Assembly: GCA_964561145.1 (NCBI GenBank)
Contig: CAZLNZ010000015.1
Span: 1-64,000, forward strand
DNA: 64,000 bases
Direction: 5' to 3'
From: RUG14300 sp964561145
GTDB taxonomy: Bacteria; Bacillota; Clostridia; Christensenellales; CAG-1252
Positions within the stretch are counted from its first letter, which is position 1. Every line of letters starts with the position of its first letter. A program made the position numbers and the translations under genes. This document shows positions 23,301-30,500 of the stretch, piece after piece. Under the pieces are notes generated by a model. That model searched no databases. It was not told the DNA's origin and was given only the letters and a program-made list of their open reading frames with translations.

Positions 23301-26297
23301 TAAAATGTTGCCGTGGAAAGTCATCGTGGTAACACCGCTATCCTCGATGTGGGCTTCACCCATAAGTGCGTTTACACTCTTGTTTTCATAGGAAAGGGTG
23401 ATCGATGCACCCTCTGTTATCCAGAAAAGGGCACCGTCAAGATTTTCATTTCTTTGATCCTCCGAGTTAATTACAACTATGTCCTGAGTGTTTATTGCAC
23501 CCGAGAAGAACAATGCAGCAGCACCTACAAGCTTGGCTTGATATTTAATTGTGTATGTACATTGAATGTTGATCAATGCATAATTGTAGAAGGGGAAACA
23601 ATTGTAAGTATAGTAGCTAAGAGTAATGCTTCCGCCCGAGAAATTATTTACTATAAAGGGCATATTGATGGTAGATCTTGCATTGGCAACTATTTCACCA
23701 CTACCGGTAATCAATCCGTTAACATCGAGATATGCACCCGAATCCAATATGATCGTTCCTTCGTTTACAATTTGAGAATATGCACCCGAAGTATGTCCTT
23801 GTGCGGATTGGTCTGGGTAGAATAAAACACCGCCAAGTACAAACTCACCGTTTATTACAAGGGATACACCACGATCGACAGTTAATGTCAAATATAGGTA
23901 CTTTTGAGGATTTGCCCAAGAAACTTGTGAACTTGCAATACCCACATTACCAAGCGCAAGACCTGTAATGTCCTCCTCGTCATAGGGAATCAACACCTTG
24001 ATGTTAGAGGGAATAACCAAGTCCTCAATCAAGGTGGTATCGTTGATAAGATAAATCGTGCGTGACTCGGAAGAAGCACGCACAGCCTCGTTTAAGCTGG
24101 TGTAGAAATTTTTATTATCCTTTGCTACATAATATGCAGGCTCTTGCATAACACACTCAACCAAAGCATCCTTTACAAGCACGAAGGTATAATCCTTTTC
24201 ACTCGAAACAAGTTCACCGTTGATTATCCAACCGTAGAAGATGTTGCCGTCGTTAGGAGTTGCAGATAAAGTTATGCTAGTTCCTACAGGGAAGGTTGCT
24301 CCGTTATCTATACCTATACCGTCAACCTCTGCGGTAAAGTTTCCGCTATCACTGAATCTCAAATCTTGAGTGTAGGTGGCATTTCCGACATAGTATGCAA
24401 TTTCGGCAATTCCAAACATGCCTTCCGTTTCATCTGTATAGCTATCGTAGGGCTTTATCTTAATGTAATAAATGTAAATGTCCTTACCATCACCATCAAC
24501 CGCTACATCGACGGTCTTTTTACGCCAGCCATGCACACCGTGGTTTGCTTCCTCCTTGTCGTAGGTCGAATAAGGCTCGCCGATTCCGTATATAGAATCG
24601 AAATCGTCATCATCGACGTTGCCGAAATCAATGGGCTCACCGATACTTAAAAGGCAATAAGTGTAGTTATCGGTGTTCATATAGTAGTTAAACACAAAGC
24701 TTCCCGACTCATATACCGTAAACTTAATGGAAGACATTGTATTGAAAGACCCCACATTACCCGGAACATAACCTACTCTGTCAAGGGATATGGGAGAATA
24801 ATATCCATAAGGATAATTCTCATCGTTAGATAAAGTAATTTTAGAGCTTTCCTCGGAAATTAAATCCTCCTCTATTGTCTTGGTTGTTATCTTCTTTAAG
24901 GTATACTCAAATTGAGTAGGATGATAGTCGCCCTCCTTCGAATACACGAAAGTAAAAGTTCTGTCATAATCCAACTCGCCAAAAGTATAAGCATAAAGGT
25001 TTGCAGCAGAAACCAATTCGGTGTGCAATTTTCCGTTTATGTACAATTTACAAGTTTCTTGTACGCCAAGTGCAGGTGCCATAACGGTAACCTCAACGGG
25101 GATCTCTCTATCAAAATAGTACACACCGCCGTTATTTACAGTCATCAAGGTGAATACTCCGTTCTCTTTTTTGTTTATGCTGGAATTCTCTTGAGGCAAT
25201 TTTAGGCAGACTTTGAAGGACGCACTAATTATAGCATCCTCTTGAACATAACAAGTTCTGGAATAAGTATCCATTCCGTCAGAGAAGCTGTCGGTGTATA
25301 GAGAATAAGTACCGCATTTAAAGAGGTATTCGAAAACCCTTACCTCTTCATCGGCTATTGCCGATTCAAAATAAAACGCTGTCTTTAGATTTTTTAAAAT
25401 CTGATTATCGCCCTCTGCTAGGCAAACCTTCTCGCCCTTCTGGTTATAATAGTAGATACGACCTATTTCAGAGTTAAATGTCGCACTAAGAGTTACATAT
25501 TCGGGTTCTAAAGATAAGTTTTTGACAATCATCTCGGCACTATCTTCATATTTATCATCGGTGCTCTGAGGCTTATACTCAATGGTGATTATGTCAAAAC
25601 TATAATCGAGAACAAATGAGCATTTTTTGTAATTACTCTCCTGGGGAGTATTACCCTTCATAGCACCGCCTATGCTATAGCTATTAGAGGAGGTATATGC
25701 CTTTCCCAAGGTACTAGTCCAGTTGTCTGCTGCATCAACGGCGGTGGCACTTAAAGAGAGATACTCGATGTTCTTCGTAACAATACGCATCGAAGAAGCG
25801 GTAAAACGGTTACTATCCTGCGATTTAAAGATTGCAGAGTCGTCATTGGGAACTCTCCAACCATTTTCACCGGGCAAATAGTAAACACCCTCATACGATT
25901 CAAGAGCAGTCCAACCGATGCTAATCGTATGAGAATAGGTCGACACCTTTTCGTAATGAATTGTAACCGTTAAAGAAACATTTCCCTCGATACCCGATAA
26001 ATCGACTGTTTTTTTGTCATCGGACAAGGAGTACTCCTTACCATCTACTACAATTTGCACCTCTTCATTAATAACCTCGGAAAATACCAAGGATAAGCCA
26101 TCGGACGTACCCAATACAAAGTGCTCGTTATTTTTAAAGCCAACCTTCTCTCCGTTTTTGTACAAAGCAAAGGGAATGTCCTCAGCGTATGTACTTACAG
26201 GCTTGTTAAAGCATAATGCCGTAAAGCAAATGGCTAATAACACAACTATTATGGCTAGAAAGCCGATTTTTGAAAATGTACTGTTTTTTGTTCTCAT
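17301..26297 (-). CDS. Giant secreted MBG/YDG protein with beta-helix region
   Basis: 2,998 residues. A Sec signal peptide ends near VSTYA, with likely cleavage before Glu39. Residues about 40-640 are beta-rich and unassigned. A divergent InlB-like unit follows at about 650-720 (GTSITLSATPNDGNIFYGW). About 740-1,130 looks like a right-handed beta-helix (INGEFVLGG, IILDSGAYLDVNG). From about 1,400 onward it is a long array of MBG units (YGKE, YGED, YGDE) alternating with YNG and YDG-type units. The last ~120 residues are helical and end in a hydrophobic stretch followed by KK, a possible membrane anchor. No LPXTG. The start has AGGAG upstream. First gene of the tight operon that carries the ABC transporter. 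Likely a surface rod or adhesin; ligand unknown. Confidence 0.9.
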   Translation of the reverse strand: MRTKNSTFSKIGFLAIIVVLLAICFTALCFNKPVSTYAEDIPFALYKNGEKVGFKNNEHFVLGTSDGLSLVFSEVINEEVQIVVDGKEYSLSDDKKTVDLSGIEGNVSLTVTIHYEKVSTYSHTISIGWTALESYEGVYYLPGENGWRVPNDDSAIFKSQDSNRFTASSMRIVTKNIEYLSLSATAVDAADNWTSTLGKAYTSSNSYSIGGAMKGNTPQESNYKKCSFVLDYSFDIITIEYKPQSTDDKYEDSAEMIVKNLSLEPEYVTLSATFNSEIGRIYYYNQKGEKVCLAEGDNQILKNLKTAFYFESAIADEEVRVFEYLFKCGTYSLYTDSFSDGMDTYSRTCYVQEDAIISASFKVCLKLPQENSSINKKENGVFTLMTVNNGGVYYFDREIPVEVTVMAPALGVQETCKLYINGKLHTELVSAANLYAYTFGELDYDRTFTFVYSKEGDYHPTQFEYTLKKITTKTIEEDLISEESSKITLSNDENYPYGYYSPISLDRVGYVPGNVGSFNTMSSIKFTVYESGSFVFNYYMNTDNYTYCLLSIGEPIDFGNVDDDDFDSIYGIGEPYSTYDKEEANHGVHGWRKKTVDVAVDGDGKDIYIYYIKIKPYDSYTDETEGMFGIAEIAYYVGNATYTQDLRFSDSGNFTAEVDGIGIDNGATFPVGTSITLSATPNDGNIFYGWIINGELVSSEKDYTFVLVKDALVECVMQEPAYYVAKDNKNFYTSLNEAVRASSESRTIYLINDTTLIEDLVIPSNIKVLIPYDEEDITGLALGNVGIASSQVSWANPQKYLYLTLTVDRGVSLVINGEFVLGGVLFYPDQSAQGHTSGAYSQIVNEGTIILDSGAYLDVNGLITGSGEIVANARSTINMPFIVNNFSGGSITLSYYTYNCFPFYNYALINIQCTYTIKYQAKLVGAAALFFSGAINTQDIVVINSEDQRNENLDGALFWITEGASITLSYENKSVNALMGEAHIEDSGVTTMTFHGNILFGEFSMQGFGSTQMVLGLPYTFNYVVASDGVLTVPQGREYMLMPGSKILVNVGGVFDIDGGIYVYDGLIQAPLAKKYYPTVEQLRASGFDVSGMFINNGTTNINGGFAGIIQSTVSGAVVNVKKNALLSKTIEIGGEYGGTNNRAQLSLTARVSGINNGELTILEDGKSYKSYELTAGTEFTLDTFTMDYANYCSEISATLNQKMSGSYGIVNGDNIEVSRTLSIGAEYKDVVIRVNGTIYQTDDNGEISLMLPINSEISYQSVLLDKLLRSINSWNDLSTIVLVVPKSVVGNASSANDLIYNADGSVRQALVVKGIVTFYNGESEEIELSYTLNNSYVQEITFESDAYVIDYSDKVYVQKAVLTEYLENVLSLENATNVVEKATELYQQYNRLLNGLSSEEVSYVTSRISSECGDWAGYQEIVGSFNVSGVTYGDDVAQGEGTSLNGSKKTISLTVGNDYTVEGGNIYVTFTYSSSFNGKAYSVEKRSGVNRKALSVVADPKTSVYGKEIVALTATTNGLVPGDIPSDVYTLTKQSGSDVGEYNITINKNGTKAAYYEISYTDAKYSITVKDIEVSLTANNVMLYKANTLKVIVDFGSYQSIPYTINVLSDNSIVARYSNGTMKLEMGFSFSVGEYTLQAVNENANYNLVQVSPCTYSVVDNKDYYLFDVNLSGSKVYDGLSESLTVSVKVSDTEESVGYNIRVNGSRSYDIKNAGEYSISVEVEGYTYTTSYSITAKPISVNWEDVSYYYNGLEQSPDYTLVGVVEGESVILSLGSYVDAANYEIIPSIENGNYKLEESVHTFVINPKEVTIAVNSILDIRLSTIVSGSRMFFTVTQTDSDISSSNLRYTCYDSNGNKAFTVDSNGIVGDIADIAVGTHKVFAECTDTNYSVTCTPAEFSIVEDNNYYTLTVKFNGGDAAEKVYDGERVMVTVAVVVTETQEEVTDVAVEYFVNDTKVNSMINAADYTIKVTVDSEITYVYNYRITQRELELEWIVDEYIYNGEEQYPEVSAVNVVGGDIVNPVLSNGEYVNAGRKSIKVIGIEGDDCSNYKLPQSVEVSFEIEAMTAELGFMVYDVLYGKIEQTLAVTDIENDYELDLDKVYYDIFKGEELVGSIRGANELTLNRTLELGDYIVYPISLDSNYIIESDGISFSVVESKDYYSVDLGIFSLSKTYDGNEVELSVTAKVAQTRKPVECTVAVNGSEEYSICKAGNYSIVVSLLGGSFEYEYVVEKKAAQISWGGADFTYNGSSQIPEVSVSNKGLDDVSVELNDFDSVSAGFKSVSVKSLTGTDKDNYKLSSGLSNTYTIKSLEIDLTFGDIETFYGEEKEITYYVGKDIPDALSSVVIVTREQGITVGSYAISVDLINNNYTVNVPKASFEIKPRAITVLVDSKSAIYGEDAQELSAVIQGNLAYEDTAFDIYELAREEGIVVGEYRIYGIAKNDNYSVTFVNATYTVKARKLEFLVKDVSVIYGDEEKSLEAELKDGFSFAYNDAIGDVLTLSREEGVNAGDYKITASVLDNSNYNVAVITYTNPENSLYRISKRELTITLFDKKCEDVESFENVRAELDRNPYAITEGELVDGDNLSIDIVLIYQGKDVELSEDNFDSYYIAGEHVITLTYSNDNYDVKVVNGTLTVTKAAINVVGIVTDYVYDDGKSIEVFDWRKNIEGNLKRADEKAFKLLIKNSKGEELESITEVGEYTITIIINYKTYFDFAEDAVTEYKINVAKKDISETLIAAGIPEEGVREYDPYADDVYAECTKEGIKVNYEIFKDGIESSDYLSVGSYSIKITIDDLNYKGEASYEWKVVVKDISKEITINGVYDNAIKVLGQLDISGTLPKKYKNVDLEVKYFDVNGEEVEDLSCGTYRVVVTVKDGNYIGEKKVSFKVIGNYDELFAKLKELIAKCKEGTAEEKLSALSEARLALKSIKAEELDDVKSIYEYKSVLDALQEEFTSFGNKVDEVANTARGENLLLVIEMWNAFMLMTYMGIKKTL

Positions 26298-26323
26298 TTA
26301 TTTCTCCTAATTCGTCAAGCCCT

Positions 26324-26359
26324 CGTGCGCACGCACGTGCACGTGTACGTATGTACGCA
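26324..26359. other. 36-bp alternating purine-pyrimidine tract
   Basis: Every base from 26324 to 26359 alternates pyrimidine and purine. The tract is mostly CG, CA and TG steps, with the palindromes GTGCGCAC and GCACGTGC inside. It lies 27 bp upstream of the start codon of the 2,998-residue gene, in the 5' untranslated or promoter region. Such tracts can adopt left-handed DNA or cruciform structure under negative supercoiling. In this AT-rich genome its composition stands out. Confidence 0.85.
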
Positions 26360-26394
26360 AAAATAAAGCGATTTTTGTCGAAAAGCTTGCGTGT

Positions 26395-26414
26395 AAAAAG
26401 CAGAATTATTCTGC
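26395..26414 (-). terminator. Weak hairpin plus T5 before the giant operon
   Basis: A perfect 15-bp palindrome, GCAGAATTATTCTGC on the plus strand (26400-26414), is followed on the minus strand by five T. The hairpin would be short, with a 5-bp stem and 5-nt loop. It lies between the 137-residue membrane protein and the giant operon and could act as a leaky terminator or attenuator. Confidence is low because the stem is short. Confidence 0.35.
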
Positions 26415-26469
26415 AACGCAAAAAATACGAAGTCCCCTACTCCTTGGAATTTCGCCTTAAAAAATTACT

Positions 26470-26883
26470 CTAAATGTTTAATTTTGAAAAATTTAAATAT
26501 ACGCTTGTATTTACATGCGTAATTTTATTACTTTTAGGCTGATATTTTTTGCCATCATTAATAGTTCCCACCTTATGAATGATAACAAGTACCAACCTGA
26601 CAATGTTGATTACAAAAAGGGTGCACGAGGATATGCTTATGAAAATAAACGAATAAGAAATAAGAAGTTGCAACGACATTGCTACCGATTGAGTGCCCAA
26701 GCTATATTGCAACAATATTCTGATAATATAAACGGTATCCTCTGATAAAACTTTTAACAGGACGCCCTTGACATACTCGAAGTTACTTCTCCAAGCGACA
26801 AGGAAAGTAAAAAAAGGAAACGCAAAATAAAGCATTTTACGCAAAGTCTTGTATATTCTGTTGAAGATATTAGACTTTTCCAT
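26470..26883 (-). CDS. Small hydrophobic membrane protein, unknown
   Basis: 137 residues with three hydrophobic segments (about 17-31, 51-66 and 71-102) and a polar, basic C-terminal tail. I do not recognise the family. Support that it is a real gene: AAGGAAG sits 7 nt before the ATG, and a good TTGTCA-N17-TATAAT promoter lies at 26931-26959. It is co-directional with, and 172 bp upstream of, the 2,998-residue gene. I find no convincing separate promoter for that gene, so this protein may be the first gene of the operon. The weak hairpin at 26400 would then modulate read-through. Confidence 0.6.
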   Translation of the reverse strand: MEKSNIFNRIYKTLRKMLYFAFPFFTFLVAWRSNFEYVKGVLLKVLSEDTVYIIRILLQYSLGTQSVAMSLQLLISYSFIFISISSCTLFVINIVRLVLVIIHKVGTINDGKKYQPKSNKITHVNTSVYLNFSKLNI

Positions 26884-26930
26884 TTTTCCACTTCCTTAAT
26901 CTTGCCCATCTGCAAGGTTTTACATTTTAT

Positions 26931-26959
26931 ATTATACAGTATTATAGTTTGCGTGACAA
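26931..26959 (-). promoter_or_regulatory. Promoter TTGTCA-N17-TATAAT
   Basis: On the minus strand, TTGTCA (26954-26959) and TATAAT (26931-26936) are separated by exactly 17 bp. The -10 lies 48 bp upstream of the ATG of the 137-residue membrane protein. It is the best promoter I can see upstream of the giant operon. Confidence 0.75.
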
Positions 26960-27460
26960 GTCTTTTTCTGCAATTATTTTACAATCTTAATATTATTACC
27001 TCAAAAAATGTCAAAATAACTGCTAATAATTGGCAAATTCGACTTTATTACGGTATATTTTTCGTTATTGATACACCCGATCACATTGTATGGCGGTTTT
27101 TCCGACATTCAATGACTTCTCTTTGTCTTTTATTAGTCGACAACTCGAAAAATATGTGGTTACTCTTTTATGCTTAAATCATTGTTTGTCAAACAAAGAA
27201 AAAGCTTTAATTATAGTATATTCGAAAAGGAAAATAATATTTACTCAAGCCAATAGAGGTTTACATGCACCCGTTAATAACAAAAAAACACGATATGGTT
27301 TCATTCGTGCTTTTGTTCAAGTAAAGCTTTTATTGTCAATCATATTGGCAAATTAAGCCTTTATCGGTTTTAATTCTCTGTTTTTACATCGTTCTGACAA
27401 CACTTAATACGCACAATTGCAATTCATAACAAAGTACGAGCTTGATTTAACTCGAAGAGC

Positions 27461-27488
27461 GGTAAAGGCCCAGGATAATGCCTTTACC
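27461..27488. terminator. 9-bp perfect stem-loop downstream of LRR gene
   Basis: GGTAAAGGC and GCCTTTACC form a perfect 9-bp stem with a 10-nt loop, 61 bp past the stop of the 3,144-residue LRR gene. There is no T-tract on either side, so intrinsic termination is not certain; it may instead protect the 3' end of the mRNA. Confidence 0.5.
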
Positions 27489-27548
27489 TCCTCTTTACAA
27501 ATAATTTACCGTTTAATTGGTCGTATACAACTTCTTATCAGCCTAAAG

Positions 27549-30500
27549 CTAGGCAGACTGACTCTCGGTATAACCGAAAACCACGTTTGCATTACAATCA
27601 TATTGCCATTCGTCATGCCATTCCGTACCTGCCTCACTTGCAATGAAATAAATCGTCTGATCTGCAGTCCAGCGACAGAAAGCGCTGTACCCTACGATTG
27701 TTACGCTAGATGGAATAATAATAGATGAAACACTAGTGCACTCGGAGAAGGCATATCTATCTATTGTCTCGATTTTGCTTTCTGCCTCGAAGGTAATAGA
27801 TGTCATTTTATTGCAATTGCCGAAAGCAAAATCGCCTATATAGGTTACGCTTGCCGGAATGGTTATGGATGTGAGGGAAATGCAATCTTCGAAAGCATCC
27901 ATGCCTATGGTTGTAAGCTTGCTTCCTTCCTCAAAGGTAACCGTTGTCATTTTATTACAACTCTTGAAAGCCCATTCTCCGATAAGGGTCACATTTGCGG
28001 GAATAGTTATGGATGCAAGCAATATACAGTGATCGAAGGCGTTGTTGCCGATAGTAGTAAGCGCGCTACCTTCACCGAAAACGACCGACGTCAATGCCGT
28101 ACAATATCCGAAAGCGGTTTTTCCTATTGAGGTTACTCCTGCCGGAATAGCAATAGAATTGAGGGCGGAGCAGTAATAGAAAGCGTAGTCGCCGATAGCC
28201 GTAAGAGCACTTCCTTCACCGAAAACGACCGTTGTCAACGCACTGCAACTATTAAACGTGTTACTATTGATTGTTTTTACACCGGCGGGAATAATTATAG
28301 ACTCAAGGGAAGTGCAGTTGCAGAACGCAGAATCACCAATGGTTGTAAGCTTGCTTCCTTCCTCAAAGGTAACCGACGTCATTTTATTACAACCCCAGAA
28401 AGCCCATTCTCCTATCGTGGTTACACCTGCAGGAATAGTAACGGAGGTTAATTTGGCACAATCCTGGAAAGCTTGATAACCGATTTCTGTCAGTTTACTT
28501 CCCTCTGCAACGATTACGGTTGTCAATTCGCTACAACCGCTGAATGCACGCTCGCCAATTGCAGTTACACTGGCAGGGATAGATATAGACTTAATGGTCG
28601 TGTTATCTTTAAAAGCATAAGAATAAATCAAATAGTCTTTATCTCCGAAAGATTGAGGAAGAGTCAGTTCCGTAGCGCTACCCGTATAGGAAAGAAGCGC
28701 GCTTTCCGTATCTCCGACCAAATAAACATAGTCTCCTTCTTCTTTTATTCTACTACCGTTACCGTCGGTCACTACAATACATGCATATTTAGCGACACAG
28801 CCATTATCGTCTTCGCCGACAACAATGTTTAGGGTGCTGTAATTAATTACTTCGGCAAGTTTGGTACACTCAAAGAAAGCATTCCCTCCTATTGACGTTA
28901 CATTTTTAGGTATAACAATCGACCTTAATTGGTCGCACATTTGGAAAGCGTCACCGCCTATTGTAGTAAGGGAACTGTTTTCGCCAAATACAACAGAGGT
29001 CAAATGATTGCATACTGCAAAAGCGAGACTACCAATTGTCGTTACGCTATCGGGAATTGCTATAGATGTAAGCGGGTAACAGTATTCAAAAGCCCTGCCA
29101 TCGATTGTCGTAAGCTTACTACCCTCCGCAAAAGTAACAGATGCCATTTTTTTGCAATTATAGAAGGCAGAGTAGTTAATTATAGTCACATTTGCCGGAA
29201 TAACTATCGATGATAGTTCGGTACAGTTATAAAAAGCATAACTTCCAATTGATTCAAGTTTGCTTTCCGTACCGAAGCTTACCGAAACCAATCCGCTGCA
29301 TTCGTTAAAAGCATGAACGCCGAGCGATGTTACGCTATCCGGTATAACTATAGATGAAAGGGACGTGCACCTTTCAAAGGCAAAATCGCCTATGCTTACA
29401 ATTTTACTGTTATCGCCAAAGGTTACCGCGGTCAATTTGCCGCAACCGCTGAAAGCCCCATCCCCGATAGAGGATACACTATCAGGAAGAGTAACTGAGG
29501 TAATAGTCGAATTCTGAAAAGCATAACCTCCTATCGAATAGCTCTTGCCGCCTAAAGTTTGAGGAAGCGTTACTTCCTTACTGCTTCCAATATAAGAAAC
29601 AAGAGTATTTTCCGTGTCGCCTTCAGTATAAATATAATCGTTACCTTCGGTTTTCAAACTGCTACTGCCATCGGTTTTAACTTCATTTGCATAATATGCA
29701 ACATAACCGTTTTCGAACCCTCCTGCAGTAATAGTTAGCGTGCTCTTATTAATAACCTCGACAAGTTTGGTACAACCCCAGAACGCACTGCCTTCAATCG
29801 ATGTTACTTTCTCGGGTATAACAATCGATAATAGGTTCACGCAGGATTCAAAAGCGGAATAACCTATGGTTTCAAGTTTGCAGCCTTCTGCAAAGGATAC
29901 CATTGCCAATTCTCCGCATTCCTTGAAAGCACCTCTACCGATAGAAATCAAACTTTCCGGGAAACTGATCGATGTAAATGAGACATTCGTAAATGCATAG
30001 GCACAAATTGAGGTTACGCCCTCCGGTATAACCAAGGATGTCACCAAGGTATCGTCCAGATATAGGTTGTGCGCAACAGACAGAGGATTGGCGTCGGAAG
30101 CAGCGAAAGAAAGCTTACACCAAGCGGATAAATCGCTTATATGAACTTCTTTTAGCTCGGTGCAATCGTAGAAAGCGCTTTCACCGATAGTCTCGAGTTT
30201 ACTTCCTTCGGCAAATGTGATAGATGTCAATTTATCACAATATCTGAAAGCTTTGGCACCAATCGAGGTTACACTCGCAGGAATTGTTATTGAAGTTATG
30301 GCACAATAATTGAATGCCCATTCGCCAATCGTTTCAAGTTTACTTCCTTCGGCAAAGGTTACGGATGCCAATCCGAATCCAATAGAGAATGCAGACTCCC
30401 CAATCGAGGTTACGCTTGCAGGGATAACCACAGATGTTAACTTCGGACAAGAATAGAAAGCTTCTTTCTCTATTGTTTTGAGGTTAATTCCGTCGGCAAA

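Larger units (their letters stand above)
26884..27548. other. 665-bp intergenic region
   Basis: This AT-rich gap separates the 3' end of the 3,144-residue LRR gene from the 137-residue membrane gene. It contains the promoter at 26931-26959, a 15-bp palindrome TTGTTTGTCAAACAA at 27182-27196 of unknown role, and the inverted repeat at 27461-27488. Two short plus-strand frames here (26902-27177 and 27090-27356) lack ribosome sites and look like chance. Confidence 0.7.

Noticed and set aside
1..26297. Sortase (LPXTG) anchoring of the giant proteins
   Set aside because: No LPXTG-type motif with hydrophobic tail and basic end is seen at the complete C-termini. Anchoring is by lipobox or by a C-terminal hydrophobic helix; the leftmost gene's C-terminus is outside the window.
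26902..27356. Two plus-strand frames of 91 and 88 codons in the intergenic gap
   Set aside because: There is no ribosome site, the composition is irregular and they overlap each other. I do not think they are genes.
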